Positions 40,437 through 48,825 of a stretch of DNA of 64,000 nucleotides are shown here, piece after piece. A program made the position numbers and the translations under genes. Every line of letters starts with the position of its first letter. Position 1 is the stretch's first letter. This DNA comes from Bradyrhizobium zhengyangense. Lineage in GTDB: Bacteria > Pseudomonadota > Alphaproteobacteria > Rhizobiales > Xanthobacteraceae. The notes beneath the pieces were generated by a model, which was not told the DNA's origin, searched no databases, and was given only the letters and a program-made list of their open reading frames with translations. The DNA lies in contig NZ_JAKLUA010000001.1 of assembly GCF_022012435.1 (NCBI RefSeq), forward strand, positions 124,001 through 188,000, read 5' to 3'.

Positions 40437-40889
40437 GTGGCGATTGAAGCGCACCATTACGATTTCATGCTGGAGGCGATCCGCGAGGCAGAGGCCTCGA
40501 TCGCGCAAGGCGGTCTGCCGATCGGCGCCGTGCTGACGCGCGGCGACAGGATCATCGCCCGTGGCCACAACAACCGCGTGCAGGAGAACAATCCGATCCT
40601 GCACGGCGAGATGAGCTGCCTGCGTGAGGCCGGCGCGATCTCGTTCCACGACACCGTCATGTACACCACGCTGTCGCCATGTTCGATGTGTGCCGGCGCG
40701 CTCGCTCTGTTCAAGGTCAAGCTCGTGGTGATCGGCGAATCCGTCACCTTTGAGGGATCCAAGGACATTCTCGACAAGTTCGGGATTCCCTGGATCGACC
40801 TTGCCGACGATCGCTCCATCACCATGATGAAGAATTGGCGCTCCATCCCTGCCAATGAGCGCCTCTGGCAAGGCGACATCGGCAACTAA
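40437..40889 (+). CDS. Cytidine/deoxycytidylate deaminase-family protein resembling fungal cytosine deaminase
   Basis: 150 residues from a GTG start two bases after the DUF5076 stop, with GGAAGGGA upstream. The zinc site is His56-Ala-less HGEMS (His56, Glu58) with Cys82 and Cys85 in TTLSPCSMCAGAL. The overall layout (GGLPIGAVL, HGEMSCLREAG, VIGESVTFEG, ending near WQGDIGN) resembles yeast Fcy1 more than bacterial CodA, which is an unrelated amidohydrolase. The predicted reaction is cytosine, or a similar base, to uracil plus ammonia. Its position inside the pdh operon is unexpected. Confidence 0.87.
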   Translation: MAIEAHHYDFMLEAIREAEASIAQGGLPIGAVLTRGDRIIARGHNNRVQENNPILHGEMSCLREAGAISFHDTVMYTTLSPCSMCAGALALFKVKLVVIGESVTFEGSKDILDKFGIPWIDLADDRSITMMKNWRSIPANERLWQGDIGN

Positions 40890-40951
40890 ACCTGGTCTGT
40901 TCGTCTTCACTTTCGGGGACGACGTTTTGAGAAGTTCTTCGTGAGGTCAGC

Positions 40952-42304
40952 ATGCCCATCAACATCCTGATGCCAGCTCTTTCGCCGACGATGGAGAAGG
41001 GCAACCTCGCCAAGTGGCTGAAGAAGGAAGGCGACAAGGTCAAGTCAGGCGACGTCATCGCCGAGATCGAGACCGACAAGGCCACCATGGAGGTCGAGGC
41101 CATCGACGAGGGCACGATCGCCAAGATCCTGGTGCCCGAGGGCACGCAGGACGTCCCGGTCAACGACGTGATCGCGGTGCTCGCCGGCGAAGGCGAGGAC
41201 GTGAAGGCCGCGGGTAGCGCCAAGCCCAGCGCCTCCGCCGCGCCGCCCAAGGCGGCCGAGGCTCCCGCTGCTGCACCGGCGCCTGCGCCTGCTGCACCCA
41301 AGGCTGCTCCGGCACCTGCCGCCGCTCCGGCACCGCAAGCTGCCGCACCGGCCGCGCAGAGCAACGGCCATGCCGGCCGCATGTTCTCATCGCCGCTGGC
41401 GCGGCGTCTCGCCAAGGAAGCCGGCATCGACGTCGGGATGGTCACCGGCACCGGTCCTCACGGCCGCGTGGTTGCGCGCGACGTCGAACAGGCCAAGTCG
41501 GGCAAGGGCCTCAAGGCGCCTGCCGCCGCGCCGTCCGCCGGTGCACCCACGATCGCGCCGACCATGTCGGACAAGCAGATCCTGTCGCTGTTCGAGCCGG
41601 GCTCCTACGACGTCGTTCCGCATGACGGCATGCGCCGCACCATCGCGCAGCGCCTGACCGCGTCGATCCAGAACGTCCCGCACTTCTATCTCACCATCGA
41701 CTGCGACATCGGCAAGCTGCTCGCCGCGCGCGAGGAGATCAATGCGGCAGCTCCGAAGGACAAGGAGAAGAAGCCGCTCTACAAGATCTCGGTCAATGAC
41801 TTCGTCATCAAGGCGATGGCGGTGGCGCTGCAGAAGATCCCGAACTGCAATGTCAGCTGGACCGAGTCAGGCATGGTCAAGCACCATCACTCCGACGTCG
41901 GTGTCGCCGTGGCGATGCCGGGCGGCCTGATCACGCCGATCATCCGCAAGGCCGAGACCAAGACGCTCTCGACCATCTCCAACGAGATGAAGGACTTTGC
42001 CGCGCGCGCCCGCTCGCGCAAGCTGAAGCCGGAAGAGTACCAGGGCGGCACCACCGCCGTCTCCAACCTCGGCATGTTCGGCATCAGCCACTTCACCGCT
42101 GTGATCAACCCGCCGCACGCCACGATCCTCGCGGTCGGCACCAGCGAGGAGCGTCCGGTCGTGCGCGGCGGCAAGATCGAGATCGCGAGCATGATGAGCG
42201 TGACGCTGTCCTGCGATCACCGCGCCATCGACGGCGCGCTCGGCGCCGAGCTGATCGGCGCCTTCAAGCAGCTGATCGAAAACCCCGTCATGATGATGGT
42301 GTGA
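40952..42304 (+). CDS. pdhC: Dihydrolipoamide acetyltransferase (E2 of pyruvate dehydrogenase)
   Basis: 450 residues. One lipoyl domain (Lys43), a long Ala/Pro linker (about 80-135), a peripheral subunit-binding domain (about 147-183, SPLARRLAKEAGIDVG), and the catalytic domain ending with SCDHRAIDGALGAELI, where His and Asp are catalytic. It transfers acetyl groups to CoA and forms the complex core. It is separated from pdhB by the DUF5076 and deaminase genes. Confidence 0.97.
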   Translation: MPINILMPALSPTMEKGNLAKWLKKEGDKVKSGDVIAEIETDKATMEVEAIDEGTIAKILVPEGTQDVPVNDVIAVLAGEGEDVKAAGSAKPSASAAPPKAAEAPAAAPAPAPAAPKAAPAPAAAPAPQAAAPAAQSNGHAGRMFSSPLARRLAKEAGIDVGMVTGTGPHGRVVARDVEQAKSGKGLKAPAAAPSAGAPTIAPTMSDKQILSLFEPGSYDVVPHDGMRRTIAQRLTASIQNVPHFYLTIDCDIGKLLAAREEINAAAPKDKEKKPLYKISVNDFVIKAMAVALQKIPNCNVSWTESGMVKHHHSDVGVAVAMPGGLITPIIRKAETKTLSTISNEMKDFAARARSRKLKPEEYQGGTTAVSNLGMFGISHFTAVINPPHATILAVGTSEERPVVRGGKIEIASMMSVTLSCDHRAIDGALGAELIGAFKQLIENPVMMMV

Positions 42305-42321
42305 GCCGCGAACGTTGCATA

Positions 42322-42411
42322 CGTAGGGTGGGCAAAGGCGCAAAGCGCCGTGCCCACCTTATTTCATAGTGTTGGAAGGCGGTGGGCACGCTTCGCTTTG
42401 CCCACCCTACG
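42322..42411. repeat. Dispersed palindromic repeat (GTAGGGTGGGCAAAG type)
   Basis: CGTAGGGTGGGCAAAG at the left end is mirrored by CTTTGCCCACCCTACG at the right end, and GTGCCCACC/GGTGGGCAC are nested within. I recall this composite palindrome as recurring in Bradyrhizobium intergenic DNA. It fills the gap between pdhC and lpd, so read-through transcripts would carry a long hairpin between E2 and E3 reading frames. Confidence 0.65.
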
Positions 42412-42435
42412 AAGTTCAGTTGAATGGGAGCCGCA

Positions 42436-43857
42436 ATGGCCGACACATCCTTCGACGTCATCATCATCGGCTCCGGCCCCGGCGGCTACGTCACCGCGAT
42501 CCGCGCCGCTCAGCTCGGCTTCAAGACCGCGATCGTCGAGAAGTCCTATCTCGGAGGTATCTGCCTGAACTGGGGCTGCATCCCGACGAAAGCGCTGCTG
42601 CGCTCGGCCGAGATCTACCACTACATGCAGCACGCCAAGGACTATGGCCTGTCGGCAGAGAAGGTCTCGTTCGATCCGAAGGCCGTGGTGCAGCGTTCGC
42701 GCGGCGTCTCCAAGCGGTTGAACGACGGCGTCGGCTTCCTGATGAAGAAGAATAAGGTCAGCGTGATCTGGGGCGCGGCTTCGATCGACGCGCCCGGCAA
42801 GATCACCGTGAAGAAGTCCGACGTCGAGGGCCCGAAGGGCTCGCTGGGCGAGGGGGCCTATCAGGCCAAGCACATCATCGTCGCCACCGGCGCGCGGCCG
42901 CGCGTGCTGCCGGGGCTCGAGCCCGACAAGAAGCTGATCTGGACCTACTTTGAAGCGATGGTGCCCGAGCGGATGCCGAAGTCGTTGCTGGTGGTCGGCT
43001 CCGGCGCGATCGGCATCGAGTTTGCCTCGTTCTTCCATACCATGGGCTCTGACGTCACCGTGGTCGAGGTGCTGCCGCAGATCCTGCCCGTCGAAGACGC
43101 CGAGATCGCCGGCCTCGCGCGCAAACGCCTGGAGAAGCTGGGCATCAAGATCATGTCCTCGACCAAGGTGACCAAGCTGGAGAAGAAAGCCGACAGCGTC
43201 GTTGCCACCATCGACGACGGCAAGGGCAAGCCCGTGACCACCGAATTCGAGCGTGTGATCTCGGCCGTCGGCGTCGTCGGCAACATCGAGAATCTCGGCC
43301 TCGAAAAACTGGGTGTGAAGACCGACCGCGGCTGCATCGTCATCGACGGCTACGGCAAGACCAACATCCCCGGCATCTACGCCATCGGCGACGTCGCTGG
43401 TCCCCCGATGCTCGCCCACAAGGCCGAGCATGAGGGCGTGATCTGCATCGAGGCGATCAAGGGCCTGCATCCGCATCCCATGGACAAGCTGATGATCCCG
43501 GGCTGCACCTACTGTCATCCGCAGGTCGCCTCGGTCGGCCTGACCGAAGCCAAGGCCAAGGAGAACGGCCGCGAGATCCGCGTCGGCCGCTTCCCCTTCG
43601 TCGGCAACGGCAAGGCGATTGCGCTGGGCGAGGACCAGGGCCTGGTCAAGGTCATCTTCGACAAGAAGACCGGCCAGCTGCTCGGCGCCCACATGGTCGG
43701 CGCTGAAGTCACCGAGCTGATCCAGGGCTATGTCGTCGCCATGAACCTGGAGACGACGGAAGAAGAGCTGATGCACACCGTGTTCCCGCATCCGACCCTG
43801 TCGGAAATGATGAAGGAAGCGGTGCTGGATGCGTACGGGCGGGTGTTGAATATTTAG
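42436..43857 (+). CDS. lpd: Dihydrolipoamide dehydrogenase (E3)
   Basis: 473 residues; start chosen at MADTSFDV with GGGAG upstream (an in-frame ATG four codons earlier lacks it). FAD-binding GSGPGGYVTAIRAAQLG, redox-active Cys pair in GGICLNWGCIPTKA, NAD site VVGSGAIGIEFA and the C-terminal catalytic HPHPTLSE-like HTVFPHPTLSE are present. It reoxidises lipoamide for the pyruvate dehydrogenase complex. Confidence 0.97.
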   Translation: MADTSFDVIIIGSGPGGYVTAIRAAQLGFKTAIVEKSYLGGICLNWGCIPTKALLRSAEIYHYMQHAKDYGLSAEKVSFDPKAVVQRSRGVSKRLNDGVGFLMKKNKVSVIWGAASIDAPGKITVKKSDVEGPKGSLGEGAYQAKHIIVATGARPRVLPGLEPDKKLIWTYFEAMVPERMPKSLLVVGSGAIGIEFASFFHTMGSDVTVVEVLPQILPVEDAEIAGLARKRLEKLGIKIMSSTKVTKLEKKADSVVATIDDGKGKPVTTEFERVISAVGVVGNIENLGLEKLGVKTDRGCIVIDGYGKTNIPGIYAIGDVAGPPMLAHKAEHEGVICIEAIKGLHPHPMDKLMIPGCTYCHPQVASVGLTEAKAKENGREIRVGRFPFVGNGKAIALGEDQGLVKVIFDKKTGQLLGAHMVGAEVTELIQGYVVAMNLETTEEELMHTVFPHPTLSEMMKEAVLDAYGRVLNI

Positions 43858-43864
43858 CCACCGC

Positions 43865-43944
43865 CGTCATTGCGAGCGAAGCGAAGCAATCCAGACTGCC
43901 TCTGTGAAAAGACCCTGGATTGCTTCGCTGCGCTCGCAATGACG
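43865..43944. repeat. Dispersed palindromic repeat (CGTCATTGCGAGCGAAGC type)
   Basis: Left arm 43865-43894 and right arm 43915-43944 are complementary at 29 of 30 positions, with a 20-base loop. The CGTCATTGCGAGCG core is, as I recall, one of the most frequent intergenic repeats in bradyrhizobia. It separates lpd from the threonine-synthase-like gene and may also end transcription. Confidence 0.75.
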
Positions 43945-43987
43945 AGCAGAGAAAGCCGATTGCAAAACAAGAAGAGGAAATCACCCC

Positions 43988-45229
43988 ATGCACGACAACG
44001 ACAACCTCACCATCGAACGCCCGACCTTCGTCACGCATCTCGAATGCGCCATGGAGGGCGATCATTACGCCGCCGACCAGGTCCACAACCTCTCCAAAGC
44101 GGGCAAGCCTCTGCTCGTTCGCTACGACCTCGCCGGCGTGAAGAAGGCGCTCACCAGGGACGCGCTCGCTCAGCGTCCCGGCGACATGTGGCGCTATCGC
44201 GAGCTCTTGCCGGTGCGCAAATGCAGGGACATCGTCTCGCTCGGTGAGGTCACGACGCCGCTGATCCGGCTGCCCAAGCTCGGCAAGAAGCTCGGCGGCG
44301 GCGAGATCATCGTCAAGGACGAGGGTCGTTTGCCGACCGGCTCGTTCAAGGCGCGCGGCCTCGTGATGGCGGTGTCGATGGGTAAGGCGCTCGGCATCAA
44401 GCACATGGCGATGCCGACCAACGGCAATGCCGGCGCCGCGCTGGCGGCCTACGCGACATCCTGCGGCATCAAGACCACGATCTTCTGCCCGGCCGATACG
44501 CCGGAGGTGAATGTCAGCGAGATCGAGCTCCAGGGCGCGACCGTCTACCGCGTCAACGGCTATATCGACGATTGCGGCAAGATCGTCGGCGAGGGCAAGG
44601 CAAAGGTCGGCTGGTTCGACACCTCCACGCTGAAGGAGCCGTACCGGATCGAAGGCAAGAAGACGATGGGCCTCGAGCTCGCCGAGCAACTCGGCTGGGA
44701 CGTGCCCGACGTGATCTTCTATCCGACCGGCGGCGGCACCGGCCTGATCGGCATGTGGAAGGCGTTCGACGAACTGGAAAAGATCGGCTTCATCGGCTCC
44801 AAGCGCCCGCGCATGGTCGCGGTACAGGCCTCCGGCTGCGCGCCGATGGTGCGGGCCTATGAGGCCGGCACCGAGCACGCCACGCGCTGGGAGGACGCCC
44901 ACACCATTGCTTCAGGCATCCGTGTGCCGCAAGCGATCGGCGATTTCCTGATCCTGCGCGCCGTGCGCGAGAGCAAGGGGTTTGCGATTGCTGTCGATGA
45001 CGACAAGATCTCGTCGGCGCTGAACGAGGTCGCGCGCGAGGAGGGGCTCTTGCTGTGCCCCGAGGGCGCCGCGACCTATGCTGCCTACAAGGAAAGCCTC
45101 GCCGACGACCGCGTCTCGAAGACTGACCGCGTCATGCTGTTCAACTGCGCCACGGGCTTGAAATATCCGCTGCCGCCGGTCACCCGCACGCTCGACCGCC
45201 ACAAGCCGATCGATTACGCGCAGTTCTGA
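43988..45229 (+). CDS. Threonine synthase-like PLP enzyme (fold type II)
   Basis: 413 residues behind GAGGAAA. The PLP Lys is in RLPTGSFKARGL, the phosphate loop is PTGGGTGLIG, and the N-terminal LECAMEGDHYAAD replaces the Cys-rich segment seen in some threonine synthases. It resembles the plant/archaeal-type threonine synthase group (thrC-like); diaminopropionate or threonine dehydratase relatives are alternatives. It stands alone after the repeat, without hom or thrB in the window. Confidence 0.85.
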   Translation: MHDNDNLTIERPTFVTHLECAMEGDHYAADQVHNLSKAGKPLLVRYDLAGVKKALTRDALAQRPGDMWRYRELLPVRKCRDIVSLGEVTTPLIRLPKLGKKLGGGEIIVKDEGRLPTGSFKARGLVMAVSMGKALGIKHMAMPTNGNAGAALAAYATSCGIKTTIFCPADTPEVNVSEIELQGATVYRVNGYIDDCGKIVGEGKAKVGWFDTSTLKEPYRIEGKKTMGLELAEQLGWDVPDVIFYPTGGGTGLIGMWKAFDELEKIGFIGSKRPRMVAVQASGCAPMVRAYEAGTEHATRWEDAHTIASGIRVPQAIGDFLILRAVRESKGFAIAVDDDKISSALNEVAREEGLLLCPEGAATYAAYKESLADDRVSKTDRVMLFNCATGLKYPLPPVTRTLDRHKPIDYAQF

Positions 45230-45259
45230 CGCGTCATTTCGTCTCTTCACGAACGATCG

Positions 45260-45281
45260 CTCTTCCCGTACGCGGGAAGAG
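45260..45281. terminator. Hairpin after the threonine-synthase-like gene
   Basis: CTCTTCCCG (45260-45268) pairs with CGGGAAGAG (45273-45281) around a TACG tetraloop. No T-tract follows. It lies 31 bases after the stop and 35 bases before the next ATG. Confidence 0.5.
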
Positions 45282-45315
45282 ACAAGAACAAGAATGATAT
45301 CGTCGGGAGACCACA

Positions 45316-46287
45316 ATGAAGAAGGCTGTCTGGGCCGGGCTGATCGGCATTCTCGCTCTCACCAGTGTCGCGCGCGCCGACGATTATCCGTCGCATCCCA
45401 TCACCATCATCGTTCCCTTCGCGGCCGGCGGCCCGTCCGATGCAATGGCGCGCGTGCTGGCCGAGCGGATGCGCCAGTCGCTCGGCCAGGCGCTGGTGAT
45501 CGAGAACGTCACCGGCGCCGGCGGCTCGATCGGGGTGGGGCGCGCCGTCCATTCGCCGCCTGATGGCTACACCATCTCGTTCGGCCATCTCGGCACCCAT
45601 GTCGCCAACGGCGCCGTCTACAAGCTCAACTACGATCTCGTCACCGATCTCGAGCCGGTGGTGCTCTTGCCGAGCAATCCGATGATCGTGGTCAGCAAGA
45701 ATGCGGTGCCGGCGAAATCGCTGAAGGAGCTGCTGGAGTGGCTGAAGTCGCGGCCGACGCCGCCGACGGCGGGAACGGCCGGCGCAGGATCCGGCAGCCA
45801 CATCGCCGGCGTCTATTTCGAAAGCGTCTCCGGCATCAAGCTGCAATACGTGCCGTATCGCGGCACGGCGCCGGCGTTGAACGACCTCATCGCCGGCCAG
45901 ATCGACATCATCGTCGACCAGACCTCCAACTCCATCAACCAGGTCCGCGCCGGCACCATTCGCGCCTACGCCATCACCGACGACAAGCGCCTCGCCTCGG
46001 CGCCCGACATCCCGACCGCGGATGAAGCGGGCCTGAAGGGCTTCAACATGACGCTGTGGTCGGGCCTGTGGGTGCCGAAGGGCACGCCGAAGGAGATCGT
46101 CGCCAAGCTCAACGCCGCCGCCGTGGAAGCGCTGAACGATCCCGCCGTGAGGAAGCAGCTCGAAAGCCAGGGCCTGGAGATGACGCCGAAAGATCAGCTC
46201 ACCCCGGAGGCGCTCGGCGTCAGGCAGAAGGCCGAGATCGCGAAGTGGTGGCCGATCATCAAGGCGGCGAACATCAACGTGGAGTGA
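45316..46287 (+). CDS. Bug-family periplasmic solute-binding protein (TctC-like)
   Basis: 323 residues behind GGGAGA. Signal peptide MKKAVWAGLIGILALTSVARA, then the Bug signature YPSHPITIIVPFAAGGPSDAMAR. Bug proteins bind carboxylates or related small anions for tripartite tricarboxylate transporters, but many are orphans. No tctA/tctB gene lies here, so it is an orphan receptor. It converges with the lytic transglycosylase gene. Confidence 0.93.
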   Translation: MKKAVWAGLIGILALTSVARADDYPSHPITIIVPFAAGGPSDAMARVLAERMRQSLGQALVIENVTGAGGSIGVGRAVHSPPDGYTISFGHLGTHVANGAVYKLNYDLVTDLEPVVLLPSNPMIVVSKNAVPAKSLKELLEWLKSRPTPPTAGTAGAGSGSHIAGVYFESVSGIKLQYVPYRGTAPALNDLIAGQIDIIVDQTSNSINQVRAGTIRAYAITDDKRLASAPDIPTADEAGLKGFNMTLWSGLWVPKGTPKEIVAKLNAAAVEALNDPAVRKQLESQGLEMTPKDQLTPEALGVRQKAEIAKWWPIIKAANINVE

Positions 46288-46300
46288 GGAGGGTCCGCTT

Positions 46301-48499
46301 CTACTCCGGCCCCACAAACCCCACCGGCACCGCCTTGGCGCTGGCATCCTGCGTCACCACGCGCTGGTCGGTCTTGCCGGCCACCGCGCCGCTACCCTCG
46401 AACCGCGCGCGATAGACCAGCACGTTCTCCATCACGCGCTGGACGTAGTTGCGCGTTTCCGAGAGCGGGATGCGCTCGACCCAGTCGACCGGATCGATCT
46501 TGGGATCTCTGGGATCGCCGTGCGCCTGCACCCATTCGCGCACGCGGCCGCGGCCGGCATTGTAGCCGGCGAAGGTCATGATCTGGTTGCCGCGATATTC
46601 CGACAGCAGCGCGCTAAGCTCGGCCGCGCCCATCTGCGTGTTGTAGACGGGGTCGGAGACCATCTTGTCCCAGTCGTAGGTCACGCCGAAGCGTTTTGCC
46701 GTGTCGCGGCCGGCTTCCGGCGTCACCTGCATCAGGCCAACGGCATTGGCCGATGATTTGTCGCGCTGGTTGAACGAGCTCTCGGTGCGCGCCACCGAAT
46801 AGATCACGCTGGTCTCGATCGCGGGTGCGACCTGCTTGTGCTCAGGGATGCCGATGGTCGGGAAAGCGTAGTGGTCGAGCGCGAGGCCGTGGGCCAGCGC
46901 CGACTTGCCAACCTCCAGCATCACGCGCGCGTCGTTGCGTTGGCCGGCGAGCTCGCCAAGCGCCCCGAGCGCGGCGACGTCGGTGCTCTCCTTGGCAAAA
47001 TCCTCGGCGTAGTAGAACACCGTGTCACGTTCCCCGATGGCATAGAGCATATCGGCGGCGCGTACGCGCTCATCCACGGCCGGCGTGTCGGCGGCGGCCA
47101 GCACGGGCGAGGGGGCGCGCAGCTCTAGCCCCTCGAGGCCGAGCCGGGCACGGGCGAGCTGGCCGTAATAGGCGGTCGGATAGCGCGCGGCAGCCTTGTA
47201 GCTCTGCTGCGCGTCGGCGGCTGCTCCCATGGCTTCAGCCGCGCGGCCGCGCCAGTAATACCCCCGTGACAGCGCGATCGGATTGGCCGAGCCTTCGTCG
47301 ATCGCCGCGAAATGCGTCATCGCGGCTTTGGGATCGTCGAGATAGCGCAGCGCAATCCAGCCGCACATGAAGTGATAGTCGACGCGATAGACCTCCATCG
47401 CCGGCACGGCGGCCGCGCGCACCACGTCGTAGGCGGTCTGGAATTTGCCCTGGTCAAGCAGCTTTCGCGCGAGCAGACGCCGCTCGCGCCACCATGCATC
47501 GGTGTCCTGCACGGCCATCGTGTCGGGCGCAGCAGCCAGGATCACTTCGGCCGCATCGTCGATGTGGTCCTTCTGCAGGTGCCATTGCGCCCGGCACAGC
47601 ACATAGCCGAGGTCGCGGCGCGCGTCTTGAGGCACGTCCTCGAGATAATCCTTGGCCTTGTTCTCCTTGCCGTTGACGGCGGCGCAGGCCTTGACGATCG
47701 CAAGTGAATCCTCGCCAAGACGTTTTGCGGCGCGCCTTGCGCCGGCATAGTCCTTGGCGCCGAGGCGCTTGTCCATGCGGGCCCGATGATCCTCGGGCCG
47801 CAACAAATCGTGGAACGCGTCGTAGGAATCCTCTTCGCTGCGCTCGGACAATTCCTCCGAGCGCCACGCCTCGCGCACGAGGCGCGTCGCCCTGTCGCTG
47901 TCGCCCTCGGCGATCAGCACGCGTGCCAGCGCAAAATTGCCCTTGGCGCTGATTGGCCGGTCCATCGTGAAGGCGTGCACGGTGGCCGCGTCGCTCTTCT
48001 CCTGCCACAGGCGCGCCTCGGCGCGTTTGCGCAGCAGCACGGCGCTCGGCCAATCCGGATTGGCGGCGAGGAAGGCGGCGTAGCGCTTGAAAGGTGCGGT
48101 GCTCTCGGAATGGCGCAGCATGAACCAGTCGGCGAGCTTTTGTCCGGCCGGATCGGCAATGCGGTCGCGCGCCGCGGTCGCATCGTCGGTCTTGCCCTTG
48201 CGCGCGAGGTCGATCGCGTCCTTCAGCGCGGCGAGGTCGCCCGTCAGCGCCGGCGGCGCGGGCTTGTCCGCAGGCTCCTCGTCCTGCTTCTTCGACTTGC
48301 GCTTGGCCTCGGCATGTTTGCCGTGCTTGCCCGATGCAGCATGCCGCTGCTTGCCAGCGGACTTGCTGCCGGTTTTTGCCTCGTGCGTTTTCTTTGACGC
48401 AGATGATTTGTGACTGCTCTTCGCTGCCAGCTCGGTGGGAACAAGGGCCAAAGCGGCCACGGCAACGACACACGCGAGCGAGCGTAGGCACTGGTTCAT
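46301..48499 (-). CDS. Soluble lytic murein transglycosylase (Slt70-like)
   Basis: 732 residues from MNQCLRSLACVV, behind GGGGGA; a longer frame upstream lacks a signal and is not supported. Signal peptide about 1-26, then a Lys/Ser/Ala-rich low-complexity stretch (about 27-75), a long helical superhelix (U/L-like domains, about 80-540) and a C-terminal SLT domain with catalytic Glu in SVARTESSFNQ, and AVGLMQVTP. It cleaves peptidoglycan glycan strands in the periplasm to 1,6-anhydromuropeptides. Confidence 0.93.
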   Translation of the reverse strand: MNQCLRSLACVVAVAALALVPTELAAKSSHKSSASKKTHEAKTGSKSAGKQRHAASGKHGKHAEAKRKSKKQDEEPADKPAPPALTGDLAALKDAIDLARKGKTDDATAARDRIADPAGQKLADWFMLRHSESTAPFKRYAAFLAANPDWPSAVLLRKRAEARLWQEKSDAATVHAFTMDRPISAKGNFALARVLIAEGDSDRATRLVREAWRSEELSERSEEDSYDAFHDLLRPEDHRARMDKRLGAKDYAGARRAAKRLGEDSLAIVKACAAVNGKENKAKDYLEDVPQDARRDLGYVLCRAQWHLQKDHIDDAAEVILAAAPDTMAVQDTDAWWRERRLLARKLLDQGKFQTAYDVVRAAAVPAMEVYRVDYHFMCGWIALRYLDDPKAAMTHFAAIDEGSANPIALSRGYYWRGRAAEAMGAAADAQQSYKAAARYPTAYYGQLARARLGLEGLELRAPSPVLAAADTPAVDERVRAADMLYAIGERDTVFYYAEDFAKESTDVAALGALGELAGQRNDARVMLEVGKSALAHGLALDHYAFPTIGIPEHKQVAPAIETSVIYSVARTESSFNQRDKSSANAVGLMQVTPEAGRDTAKRFGVTYDWDKMVSDPVYNTQMGAAELSALLSEYRGNQIMTFAGYNAGRGRVREWVQAHGDPRDPKIDPVDWVERIPLSETRNYVQRVMENVLVYRARFEGSGAVAGKTDQRVVTQDASAKAVPVGFVGPE

Positions 48500-48825
48500 T
48501 CGATGGTCCCCCTGCGAAACCACTACAAACCAAGGTCCGCGACGACATGCGGCTTGAGAATCAAGAACGACACCAAAACGATGCCATGACATCGTTTCGC
48601 ATTCCTCAGGCTCGTTCAACAATGCGGCAAAATACGGATTGGAACTCGCGGAACTTCCGAAATGGCGGAAGTGGCAGTTTCTTTAACCTTTATTAACGAG
48701 CAGGGCCTCGCGCGACGGTTGCGGACCGCTCCCGGCGCCAAAACAGCCCGATTGCGCGTGTTCCCCGGCGAAAATCCGGTGTATTGAGTTCCATCCGTCC
48801 TCCTTTCAGCCCTTGCCCGAACCTC
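48500..48825. other. Intergenic region between divergent transglycosylase and cyclase genes
   Basis: 326 bp. It contains the inverted repeat AAACGATG-CCATGA-CATCGTTT (48576-48597) and an A/T-rich segment with TTAA-N6-TTAA (48683-48696), one base short of the CtrA spacing. I could not define promoters. No credible small gene was seen. Confidence 0.45.
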
